Positions 27,858 to 35,727 of a DNA stretch of 64,000 nucleotides are shown piece after piece (position 1 is the first letter of the stretch; every line of letters begins with the position of its first letter). The notes beneath the pieces are model-generated. The model saw only the letters and a list, made by a program, of their open reading frames with translations, did not search any database and had not been told where the DNA came from. Source of the DNA: Synergistaceae bacterium DZ-S4 (GTDB lineage Bacteria > Synergistota > Synergistia > Synergistales > Synergistaceae); contig JAPCWD010000002.1 in assembly GCA_025943965.1 (NCBI GenBank), forward strand, positions 156,992 to 220,991. Reading direction: 5' to 3'. The position numbers were made by a program, and so were the translations under genes.

Positions 27858-28724
27858 ATGGACAGAAATGTTTCCCGAAGGATAAAGGACCGGACCATGA
27901 CCGGCCTCTTCTGTATAGCTGCCCTTTCCCTTGTCCTTGTCATAGGAGGGATGGCGGCATTCCTCTTTAAGGAGGGTTGGCAGATGCTCTCGCTCGACTT
28001 CCTTATAGAAGCTCCAAGGGACGGAATGACCGCGGGAGGAATAATGACCCCTCTTGTGGGGACAATTCAGCTTGTCATTGTCTCTATGGCAGCGGCTCTC
28101 CCGATAGGCATTATGACGGGACTCTACTTTGCCGAGTATTCAAAGGATGACTGGCTCTCCAGGATATTAAGGGTGTCCATAAGGTGTCTTGCCGGAGTCC
28201 CCTCTGTAATATACGGACTCTTCGGACTCTCCCTCTTCGTAGTCTTTCTGAATTTCGGATCGAGTTTGCTCTCCGCCGGACTGACCCTTGGATGCCTTTC
28301 CCTGCCGCTTATAGTTACGGTATCAGAACAGGCTTTCTTGGCTGTTCCTCAGGATTACAGGGACGCGTCCTACGCACTCGGAGCGACAAAATGCCAGACG
28401 ATACTGAAGGTGGTCCTGCCCTCGGCGGCTTCAACTATAATTACAGGAACGATACTTTCAATAGGAAGGGTGGCGGGGGAGACGGCTCCTATCATGTTCA
28501 CGGGAGCGGCATTCTTTGCACCTGAAGTGGCAAAGAGCATTTTTGATCAGGTCATGGCGCTGCCCTATCACATATATGTACTGGCTACGGCATCTACTGA
28601 CCTTGAGGCTACCAGGCCTATACAGTACGGAGCGATCCTTGTGCTTATAGGACTTGTCCTCGGGACCAGTGCGGTCGGCGTCTTGGCGAGATCACGCCTT
28701 GCGGCCAGAAGCGGGAGGCAATAA
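27858..28724 (+). CDS. pstA: Phosphate ABC transporter permease PstA
   Basis: 288 aa, about six transmembrane helices. PstA hallmarks: [37 protein letters not shown], the EAA loop [19 protein letters not shown], and [18 protein letters not shown]. Forms the membrane channel with PstC. 3 bp from pstC and 1 bp from pstB. Confidence 0.93.
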   Translation: MDRNVSRRIKDRTMTGLFCIAALSLVLVIGGMAAFLFKEGWQMLSLDFLIEAPRDGMTAGGIMTPLVGTIQLVIVSMAAALPIGIMTGLYFAEYSKDDWLSRILRVSIRCLAGVPSVIYGLFGLSLFVVFLNFGSSLLSAGLTLGCLSLPLIVTVSEQAFLAVPQDYRDASYALGATKCQTILKVVLPSAASTIITGTILSIGRVAGETAPIMFTGAAFFAPEVAKSIFDQVMALPYHIYVLATASTDLEATRPIQYGAILVLIGLVLGTSAVGVLARSRLAARSGRQ

Positions 28725-28725
28725 T

Positions 28726-29496
28726 ATGAACACCACAAACTTTGATCCCCAGATAAAGACGACAGACCTTGACCTCTACTACGGGGATAACCGGGTGCTG
28801 AAAAACATCACATTTGACATCGGGCGCAGGACCGTAGCAGCATTCATAGGCCCCTCGGGCTGCGGCAAGAGCAGTTATCTCAGATGCCTGAACAGGATGA
28901 ATGACTTCATACCGTCGGCCAGGATAACTGGCAGGATAGAGATCGAGGGAGAAAACATCCTCTCTCCGGATACCGATGTTATAGCGCTGAGGCGCAGAGT
29001 GGGGATGGTCTTCCAGAAACCGAATCCTTTCCCAATGTCGATATATGAAAACGTAGCCTACGGTCCGAGGCTGAACGGCATAAAGGACAAGAATACTCTT
29101 GACGAGACTGTTGAAAAAAGCCTGAAGGGCGCCGCACTATGGGATGAGGTGAAAGACAAGCTCTCATCTCCGGGAACAGGCCTTTCGGGCGGGCAGCAGC
29201 AGAGGCTCTGCATAGCGAGGGCGATAGCCACCCAGCCGGAGGTGCTCCTCATGGATGAACCCACGAGCGCGCTGGACCCAATGTCGACCGCCAGGGTGGA
29301 AGAACTTATAAGGGAGCTCAAGGGAGATTACACAGTTGCCATAGTCACGCACAACATGCAGCAGGCCGCCCGTGTATCAGACTATACAGCCTTCTTCCTT
29401 CTGGGGGATCTCATAGAATACGACCGGACAGCGAAGATATTCACATCTCCCTCGGACAAGAGGACCGAGGACTACATCTCGGGAAGGTTCGGCTAG
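28726..29496 (+). CDS. pstB: Phosphate ABC transporter ATPase PstB
   Basis: 256 aa. Walker [21 protein letters not shown]-loop [10 protein letters not shown], signature [14 protein letters not shown], Walker [13 protein letters not shown] and switch His in [13 protein letters not shown] are all PstB-specific in wording. ATG at 28726 has GGGAGG seven bases upstream; an earlier in-frame ATG inside pstA is rejected. A mobile-element-like island separates it from phoU. Confidence 0.95.
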   Translation: MNTTNFDPQIKTTDLDLYYGDNRVLKNITFDIGRRTVAAFIGPSGCGKSSYLRCLNRMNDFIPSARITGRIEIEGENILSPDTDVIALRRRVGMVFQKPNPFPMSIYENVAYGPRLNGIKDKNTLDETVEKSLKGAALWDEVKDKLSSPGTGLSGGQQQRLCIARAIATQPEVLLMDEPTSALDPMSTARVEELIRELKGDYTVAIVTHNMQQAARVSDYTAFFLLGDLIEYDRTAKIFTSPSDKRTEDYISGRFG

Positions 29497-29505
29497 AGTA
29501 AAAGA

Positions 29506-29930
29506 CGGCTGAGCAATGGCTGAGCGGTTGCTGAGCAATAGCTTAGCGATTGTGAGGATCAAGGGCAGAGGCGGGCAAGCGATCGTGAGAACCAAAAGCA
29601 CAGTCGTTCCCGGACGCTTCTAAACGGGGATCCAGAGGCTTTTGTTTAGGCCTAAAAAGCTAGTAATAGTAAAGATCTAGAGTCACTGGATCCCCGATCT
29701 CGAAACGCACTCGAAATAGTTCGAATGCTAAGGAGTTTTTGAATGTTTCCTTAGAAGAAAACGGCATTCTCCTGATGCAAGCGCTCGGGGACGACGAAAA
29801 AGGGCAAGAACCTTGATTTTAACGATCGTTTGACCATTGTTTGACAACTGTTTGACGATCGTTTGACAAGCTCTAAATCTTTACGATCGCTCAGCGACTG
29901 CTCAGCCACCGCTCAGCAATTGCTCAGCCG
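29506..29930. mobile_element. 425-bp MITE-like island with ~47-bp terminal inverted repeats built of 11-bp units
   Basis: Left end 29506-29552 and the reverse complement of the right end 29884-29930 agree at 41 of 47 positions (hand count). The left terminus has four 11-bp units (29508-29551); the right side has four (29884-29927) plus a further array of four of the type CGATCGTTTGA (29823-29866). Inside lie CAAGGGCAGAGGCGGG (29570-29585) and AAAAGCACAGTCGTT (29594-29608), both shared with islands at 44.7 and 45.7 kb, and copy 2 of the 95-bp repeat. No coding frame or transposase. The whole pstB-phoU gap (29497-29973) is occupied by it. No target-site duplication was found. Confidence 0.65.
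29682..29776 (+). repeat. 95-bp dispersed repeat, copy 2
   Basis: Aligns without gaps to the minus strand of 22772-22866 (78 of 95 identical by hand). The internal hairpin is kept with one mismatch: GCACTCGAA / TTCGAATGC. It sits inside the larger island, so either it inserted there or was captured by it. Confidence 0.75.
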
Positions 29931-29973
29931 CATTTAATAGTTCGCAGCTTCACAATTAAGGGGGGGTATAAAA

Positions 29974-30663
29974 ATGGATTCAATAAACACAAGAAAGAGG
30001 CTCGACGAGGACCTTTCCGAGCTTAAAAGAATGGTCTTCAGGATGGCCAGAATGTCTGGCGAAGCTCTTGAAAACGCAGTCTGGGCACTGAAAAACAGGG
30101 ATGAGGCGTCTGCCCGCGAGGTCCTTGAAAAGGACGACCTTATAGATGATCTTGAAGACAAGATCGACGAAGCATGCATGGAGTTTGCAGCCCGCTATCA
30201 GCCGCTTGGCGAAGACCTGAGGACCGTTACTTCGATAATGCATATGGCTGTGGACCTTGAGAGGATAGGGGACTACGGCGGCAACATAGCCAAAACTGCC
30301 ATAGACCTGGCCTCCAAAACTCCGATAAAGCCGCTGATAGACATCCCGCGCATGGTAGAATGCATCAGGAGGATGCTCGATACGGCGATGACCGCTATTG
30401 ATACCGGGTCAGCCGAAAAGGCGATAGAGGTCTTCCCGATGGATGATCAGGTCGATGACCTTGAAAAACAGATAATGAGGGAACTTTTCCTGATGGTCAT
30501 GGAAAAGCCTGAGAGGATCGAACAGTCGCTTCAGCTCATGAACGTATCCCGTACACTTGAGCGGGCAGGCGACCATGTAACGAACGTGGCTGAGAGGATC
30601 GCATACATGTACACGGGAAAGACGGTCAAGGCCTCCCAGCACAGGAGAAAACGGGATATATAG
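29974..30663 (+). CDS. phoU: Phosphate signalling protein PhoU
   Basis: 229 aa, all-helical, two PhoU repeats. Metal-binding E/D-rich motifs are visible: DDLEDKIDEACMEFA, VDLERIGDYGGNIAK in the first half, and DDLEKQIMREL with LERAGDHVTNVAERIAYM in the second. PhoU links Pst transporter activity to PhoR signalling at the membrane. The ATG has a G-rich site (AGGGGGGG) about 8 bases upstream. phoB follows after 11 bp. Confidence 0.93.
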   Translation: MDSINTRKRLDEDLSELKRMVFRMARMSGEALENAVWALKNRDEASAREVLEKDDLIDDLEDKIDEACMEFAARYQPLGEDLRTVTSIMHMAVDLERIGDYGGNIAKTAIDLASKTPIKPLIDIPRMVECIRRMLDTAMTAIDTGSAEKAIEVFPMDDQVDDLEKQIMRELFLMVMEKPERIEQSLQLMNVSRTLERAGDHVTNVAERIAYMYTGKTVKASQHRRKRDI

Positions 30664-30674
30664 GAGGAAGCCCC

Positions 30675-31379
30675 ATGGCTGAAAAAATTCTCATCGCAGA
30701 TGACGAGGAAAGCCTTGTAGAGTTTATCGGAAGGGCCTTGAAAAAGCACGGTTACAGGGTCATAGCGGCATACGACGGAGACAATGCCCTCTTCCTGATC
30801 GGAGAGGAGCTTCCCGACCTTGTCATCCTTGATCTGATGATGCCCCTTATGGACGGCTGGGAGGTCTGCAGGAGGGCAAAATCAGACCCCGCGACAAAGG
30901 ACATTCCGATAATCATGCTCACTGCGAGGAGTTCCGCAGACGATGCAGTCCAGGGCCTTGACCTGGGCGCAGACGACTACATGAGAAAACCTTTCAGTCT
31001 GGACGAACTTCTGGCCCGCGTAAGGGTCCTTCTCAGAAGGAAAAAAGACGACGAAATGAGCAGGATCGTTGAAGAGGGCGGCCTTAGGATAGACAGGGAA
31101 GAGCGCGAGGTCTTTCTGCGAGGGACCCTTCTTGACATAAGCCCCATGGAGTTTGAGATACTGGAGCTCATGGTGGGAAGGATGGGGCGGACCCTTTCAA
31201 GGGAGGAAATATTGAAGAAGATATGGGGCATCGGCGGAGAGGATACCAGGACTGTCGACGTGCACATCTCAAGGCTGAGAAAAAAGCTTGATGACGGTGT
31301 GAAACCGCATCTTGCCATCCAGACGCTTAGGGGCCGCGGATACAGGCTTTCATGGGAGGATGAGCAGGAACATGTTTAA
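30675..31379 (+). CDS. phoB: Response regulator, OmpR/PhoB family
   Basis: 234 aa. Receiver domain with acidic pocket DDEE, phospho-acceptor Asp in VILDLMMPLMDGW (near residue 53), Thr in MLTARSS and Lys in RKPFS. The C-terminal winged helix has LSREEILKKIWG, RTVDVHISRLRKKL and TLRGRGYRLSW. Position behind phoU, before a PhoR-type kinase and in a cluster with a Pho box makes PhoB the best call. GGAGG precedes the ATG. Confidence 0.9.
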   Translation: MAEKILIADDEESLVEFIGRALKKHGYRVIAAYDGDNALFLIGEELPDLVILDLMMPLMDGWEVCRRAKSDPATKDIPIIMLTARSSADDAVQGLDLGADDYMRKPFSLDELLARVRVLLRRKKDDEMSRIVEEGGLRIDREEREVFLRGTLLDISPMEFEILELMVGRMGRTLSREEILKKIWGIGGEDTRTVDVHISRLRKKLDDGVKPHLAIQTLRGRGYRLSWEDEQEHV

Positions 31380-33153
31380 AAAGATGACCCTAAGAAAAAA
31401 AATGGCCCTGCTGCTTACGATCTCTGTCGTCTTCATAGGCATTGCAGTCTGGGGATTTATTTACAGGAACGAACGCAGGGAAGTGATCGAAGAGAACAGG
31501 GAGGTCCTTTCCCGCTACCTTGGCCTCTTTGCCGCTGAGGGAGAAGGCAGGGGCATAGAGGGCATCAGGGAAGTGCAGGCCTTCTGGGAAAAAACATATC
31601 CCGAGGGCAGGCTCACCGTCATCAACACGATGGGAGAAGTCGTGATAGACAGCAAGAGCGATCCCAATGAGATGGACAACCACTACAAAAGGCCTGAGAT
31701 AATAAAGGCTTTTGAGGACGGCAGTGGGTCCGAGCTGAGATACAGCAAGACTCAGTCTGAGTGGCAGAATTACATGGCTAAAAGGGTGATCATCCCCGGA
31801 ACTCCGGCCCAGGGAATGGTCATAAGGCTGTCCTACCCGCTTGAAGAGCTGAACAGCCTTGCTCTATCCATGGCAAAACCATTCCTCTATTCACTGGAGA
31901 TCATGCTTTTCTTCGTATTGTTAGGTTCATATCTGATGCTCCGTTTCGTAACAAAGCCGCTTGATCTGCTGAGCGAATCTGCACAGACGATAGCGGCCGG
32001 AGGAACAGCAAGGTTCCCTATAACAAACGATCCTCAGATACAAAACCTCTCTAACGCGTTGAATTCGATGTCAGATTCCCTTAAGCTCAGCGTCAAAGAG
32101 GCGCAGGAAAGGAAAGAGGAACTCTCTCTGCTTGTTGGTGCGCTCCCTGTCGGCGTGATCCTCATCGATGAGGCTAGAAAAATCCGTTACATGAACAGTG
32201 CCGCTTCAAAGATATGCGGAAGGGCTGGCAACGAGCCTGCGAGAGGTCTCTCCATAGAAGTGATCCTTCCTTCCGATGAGATGTGCAGCATGCTTGATGA
32301 AGGAGACGGAAGAAGGATGATAAGCCTATCCCGCAGCGGAGGCTCAAAGATCGAAATGTCGACGCTTACACTTACACGCGGCAGGATGATCGTTCTTGAG
32401 GACCTGACGGATAAGATCAAGCTGGATGAGGCCAGGCGGGAATTCTTTATAGATGCGGGTCATGAGTTCCAGACTCCGCTGACAGTAATTAGAACGGGGC
32501 TTGAACTTCTGAAATCAGGCGACTCTCTGACAGATATTGAGGATATTAAGGCCGTTGACAGTATGATACGCCAGCAGGAACGGATAAGCGGTCTTGTTGA
32601 GGATCTTCTCCTGTTGGTGAAACTTGATGTTGATCCTCAGGGAAACAGAAGAGAAGAAGTAGATCTTAAAGAGATAGTCCGCGACATAATATCTGACGTA
32701 AAAGAGCTTCCAGCGAGCAGGAAGATAGAGATAAAGGCAATCCTGCCGGAAGAAGACATTACGGTCAGAACAGTATACGGAGACCTTCGAAGGGCTCTTT
32801 TCAATCTGGTCGAAAACGGTGTAAAGTATGTCTCATCTTCCCGGGAGACGGAGGGAAGAGTCGAAATTACAGTTAAAGAAGATGATCATCATATTCATAT
32901 ACTTGTGGATGACAACGGCCCGGGAGTAACTGAAGAAGATAGGGATATAATCTTTGAAAGATTCAGAAGGGGAGACTCACACCGTGCCAGAAGCCGAAGC
33001 TCTGCAGGGGGATACGGTCTTGGGCTCTCTATCTCCAGGAAGATCTCGGAACGCGAGGGCGGCTCGCTTGAGTTGGGCAGATCTTCTCTTGGAGGAGCAT
33101 CTTTCATAATGACACTGCCAAAGACAGAACTGACAGGCAACGAAGAAATATAA
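31372..33153 (+). CDS. phoR: Sensor histidine kinase, PhoR type
   Basis: 593 aa. Transmembrane helix 1 (about 8-32), extracytoplasmic domain of about 140 residues, helix 2 (about 168-192), HAMP linker, PAS-like domain (about 250-340), then the kinase. The H-box is GHEFQTPLTVIRTG, where most kinases have HELRTPL. The ATPase domain has the N-box LFNLVENGVKYV, DDNGPGV, FERFRRGD and GGYGLGLSI. The ATG at 31372 overlaps the phoB stop by 8 bp, implying coupling; ATG 31360 is an alternative. The large sensor domain is longer than in E. coli PhoR. Confidence 0.88.
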   Translation: MFKKMTLRKKMALLLTISVVFIGIAVWGFIYRNERREVIEENREVLSRYLGLFAAEGEGRGIEGIREVQAFWEKTYPEGRLTVINTMGEVVIDSKSDPNEMDNHYKRPEIIKAFEDGSGSELRYSKTQSEWQNYMAKRVIIPGTPAQGMVIRLSYPLEELNSLALSMAKPFLYSLEIMLFFVLLGSYLMLRFVTKPLDLLSESAQTIAAGGTARFPITNDPQIQNLSNALNSMSDSLKLSVKEAQERKEELSLLVGALPVGVILIDEARKIRYMNSAASKICGRAGNEPARGLSIEVILPSDEMCSMLDEGDGRRMISLSRSGGSKIEMSTLTLTRGRMIVLEDLTDKIKLDEARREFFIDAGHEFQTPLTVIRTGLELLKSGDSLTDIEDIKAVDSMIRQQERISGLVEDLLLLVKLDVDPQGNRREEVDLKEIVRDIISDVKELPASRKIEIKAILPEEDITVRTVYGDLRRALFNLVENGVKYVSSSRETEGRVEITVKEDDHHIHILVDDNGPGVTEEDRDIIFERFRRGDSHRARSRSSAGGYGLGLSISRKISEREGGSLELGRSSLGGASFIMTLPKTELTGNEEI

Positions 33154-33155
33154 CA

Positions 33156-33192
33156 AACGAAGAGAGAGCCATCATGCTCTCTCTTCGTTTTT
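33156..33192. terminator. bidirectional terminator after phoR
   Basis: AACGAAGAGAGAGC (33156-33169) and GCTCTCTCTTCGTT (33176-33189) are perfect 14-bp arms with a 6-nt loop, then TTT. It closes phoR and, read from the other side, the symporter gene ending at 33220. Confidence 0.9.
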
Positions 33193-33219
33193 GCCTTTTA
33201 CCTTGTATAGAACTGAAGC

Positions 33220-34698
33220 CTAAAGGTCAAAAATTTCAAGAACTTCAGGCTTTTCCCCTTTTCCGAGATAACTCCCTATGACAAATACAATTACAGAGAT
33301 CAGCAGTGTAGGTACTATGGCTGTTGTTCCGGCTATGCTGGTCTTTGTAATGTTGAACCAGAAAAAGGCCGCGCAGCCTGTGATCATTGAGAGTATCGCA
33401 CCGGTAGAGTTTGCTCTCTTCCAGTAGAGCCCGAAGATCGTAGGGCAGAAAAATACTGCCTCCAGGCCGCCGAATGCGAAGAGGTTTATCCATACAAGCA
33501 GGGAGGGGGGCTTCATCGCAGCAAAGAATACGATCGTCCCGACCACACAGGTCACTGTAAAGCTCATTGACTTTACCTTCGAAGGAGGCAGGCGGTCAGG
33601 GTCGTTCTTTGCCACGTAGTGGAAATATAGGTCCTTGACTATTGCGGCCGAGCACATGATGAGCATCGAGTCGACGGTGGACATTATCGCGGCAAGCGGG
33701 CCGGCTATGAAAACACCTGCCCAGAAGGGCGACATCAGTTTTACGGTAAGCGTCGGCACTGCCAGATCGCCGATCTCGATCCCCGGGATGACTGCCCTCC
33801 CCATCGCGCCTATCAGGTGCATTGCAAGCATTGTGAAACCTACGGCGAAAGTGCCTATCACCATTGCGTTGTGCATCGACTTTGAATCTTTGTATCCGAG
33901 ACACTTCTGTGTCGTCTGGGGAAGTCCCAGTATCCCGAATCCGACAAGCACCCAGAATGACAGGATAAAGGGCTTTGGGATGGAATTTCCGGCTCCCCCT
34001 GGAGTCAGAAGGTCAGGGTCGATCGACCTGAGGGTGTCCATGATGTTCGCCACCCCTCCTCCCGCCGAAGTGACGGCAAAGAGCAGCGCAACGGATGCCA
34101 GAAGCATCATGATGCCCTGGATAGTGTCTGTGAGGACAACTGCCCTGAAACCTCCTATGGTCGTGTAAATTATTACCGTTATGCCGAATATGATCAGACC
34201 TGTCCGGTAAGAGTACCCCGTTATCGACTCAAAGAGCCTTGCTCCGCCTATGAACTGGGCCAGCATCGATGCCATGAAGAAGACGAGCAGCGCCACCGAG
34301 GCTGCGATCACGACACAGTCACTGCTGTAACGGGCCCTCAGGAAGTCAGTTATAGTAACGGCCTTTGTCCTCCTGGCTATCAGGGCGAACCTTTTTCCCA
34401 GCACCCCCAGGGTCAGGAATGCCGTAGGGACCTGTATCATTGAGAGCAGTATCCATCCAAGCCCCACTTTGTATGCTATTCCTGGGCCGCCTACGAAGCT
34501 GCTTGCGCTTATGTAGGTCGTAATGACCGCCATTGCGAGTACGAACCCGCCCATCGATCTGCTGCCGATGAAATATTCCTCCATGAATCCGGCGGTGTCA
34601 GTTTTTTTTCTTGATCTGGCATTTCCCCAGAATGCTATCCCCATTATGAAGGCGAGATAGATGACAAGCGGAAATATCATTCCTGTACGGTCAGTCAT
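33220..34698 (-). CDS. panF: Sodium:solute symporter, PanF-like (pantothenate)
   Basis: 492 aa with about 13 transmembrane helices, sodium:solute symporter family. EEYFIGSRSMGGFVLAMAVI and ITTYISASSFVGGPGIAYK at the N-terminus and the middle segment GLPQTTQKCLGYKDSKSMHN match the sodium/pantothenate symporter subgroup. The adjacent YhdT-like small protein is the usual partner of PanF, which strengthens the substrate guess. Its ATG overlaps the YhdT stop by 8 bp. Confidence 0.85.
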   Translation of the reverse strand: MTDRTGMIFPLVIYLAFIMGIAFWGNARSRKKTDTAGFMEEYFIGSRSMGGFVLAMAVITTYISASSFVGGPGIAYKVGLGWILLSMIQVPTAFLTLGVLGKRFALIARRTKAVTITDFLRARYSSDCVVIAASVALLVFFMASMLAQFIGGARLFESITGYSYRTGLIIFGITVIIYTTIGGFRAVVLTDTIQGIMMLLASVALLFAVTSAGGGVANIMDTLRSIDPDLLTPGGAGNSIPKPFILSFWVLVGFGILGLPQTTQKCLGYKDSKSMHNAMVIGTFAVGFTMLAMHLIGAMGRAVIPGIEIGDLAVPTLTVKLMSPFWAGVFIAGPLAAIMSTVDSMLIMCSAAIVKDLYFHYVAKNDPDRLPPSKVKSMSFTVTCVVGTIVFFAAMKPPSLLVWINLFAFGGLEAVFFCPTIFGLYWKRANSTGAILSMITGCAAFFWFNITKTSIAGTTAIVPTLLISVIVFVIGSYLGKGEKPEVLEIFDL

Positions 34699-34963
34699 CT
34701 TTACCGGCCTCCTCGCCTTCCTCGAGGTCTATCTCAGTGAAGAAGTACCTGACACATACCCAAAGAAGCGACGAAATGCCCACATATCCGACAATGCAGC
34801 TGTAGAAGAACCACTCCGGAAAACCGAAAACATAACCGTACTCCGAGGGATCGTCCCCAAATCCGTAAGCTGTCACATACCACCATGCAAAAAAGAGCAG
34901 ATACAGGCCAAGAACTATCAAAGTCTCTTTTTTTACGTTTTTTTGAATAGCTGAGTCTTTCAA
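34691..34963 (-). CDS. YhdT/DUF997-family small membrane protein
   Basis: 90 aa with two transmembrane helices (about 14-34 and 52-75). The start KKETLIVLGLYLLFFAWWYV and GEY/FGFPEWFFYSC-type segment are those of YhdT proteins, found upstream of panF in many bacteria; function unproven, probably a transporter accessory subunit. The start is TTG at 34963, seven bases after GGGGAGG. A much longer open frame continues upstream into the divergent gene and is spurious. Confidence 0.82.
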   Translation of the reverse strand: MKDSAIQKNVKKETLIVLGLYLLFFAWWYVTAYGFGDDPSEYGYVFGFPEWFFYSCIVGYVGISSLLWVCVRYFFTEIDLEEGEEAGKDD

Positions 34964-35075
34964 TGTCAGTCCTCCCCGTCTTTGATCGCCAAGATAAGTA
35001 TAGACCTCTAAATGCAAAAACTGTATGATTGTAGCATATTGATCAATGTCAAAATGCCATGAAGGAGTGAAAGCC

Positions 35076-35726
35076 GTGGATCTGAATGAAGCTAAAACTA
35101 AAGGATATGAAAAACTTGGAGAGACTGTCTGCAAAAAACTGAACAGCCTGGGGTACTGTGCCTGGTTCGTAAAAAACAAGGAAGATGCGTTAAAGGCTGC
35201 TCTGGGACTGATCCCCGAAGGAGCCTCCGTAGGAGTGCCGGGAACCGTTACCGTGAGGCAGATAGGCCTGATAGACGAACTTAAGAAGAGGGGGTCGAAG
35301 GTTTCCGTCCACTGGGATCCTGACCTCAAGCCGGAAGGAAAAGCCGCAAGGTTTTTGGAGGAACTATCCTCGGACTGGTTCGTAACGAGTACCAACGCCC
35401 TGACTGCCGATGAGGGCGTATTTGTGAATATCGACGGAACGGGCAACAGGGTGGGCGCAATGGCATGGGCTCCGGGCAAGCTGCTCTATATCGTAGGGAT
35501 AAACAAGATCACCACAGATATTCCGACTGCTCTTAAAAGGGTCCGTGACAGTGCGACCCCGCCGAATGTCATACGTTTGAACGGTAAGGCTCCCTGTGCA
35601 TCCGTCGGCCACTGCGTAAACTGCAACAGCACAGAGAGGGTCTGCAGAATAGTCACTATGATGGAACGCCCTCCCTTTGGAAGGGAATGCCATGTGATAA
35701 TAGTGGGCGAAGAACTGGGGTACTAG
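35076..35726 (+). CDS. LUD-domain protein (LutC/YkgG-like)
   Basis: 216 aa. LUD domain hallmarks: LNSLGYCAWFVKNKEDALKA, SVGVPGTVTVRQIGL, ADEGVFVNIDGTGNRVGAM and YIVGINKITTD. A C-terminal Cys cluster (GHCVNCNSTERVCRI) may hold metal. LUD proteins take part in lactate utilisation or related redox steps; single-domain versions like this are common in anaerobes without assigned reactions. The start is GTG at 35076, eight bases after AAGGAG; an ATG at 35046 precedes that site. It ends 1 bp before AOR-1, so the two are surely co-expressed. Confidence 0.8.
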   Translation: MDLNEAKTKGYEKLGETVCKKLNSLGYCAWFVKNKEDALKAALGLIPEGASVGVPGTVTVRQIGLIDELKKRGSKVSVHWDPDLKPEGKAARFLEELSSDWFVTSTNALTADEGVFVNIDGTGNRVGAMAWAPGKLLYIVGINKITTDIPTALKRVRDSATPPNVIRLNGKAPCASVGHCVNCNSTERVCRIVTMMERPPFGRECHVIIVGEELGY

Positions 35727-35727
35727 C

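Noticed and set aside
29820..29930. CRISPR array
   Set aside because: Units are 11 bp, directly adjacent, with no spacers and no cas genes.
29506..29930. Insertion sequence with its own transposase
   Set aside because: No frame of transposase length or motif inside; at most a non-autonomous element.
34964..35479. N-terminal extension of the YhdT-like frame opposite the LUD gene
   Set aside because: The YhdT family start and its binding site are at 34963; the extension is antisense to the LUD gene.
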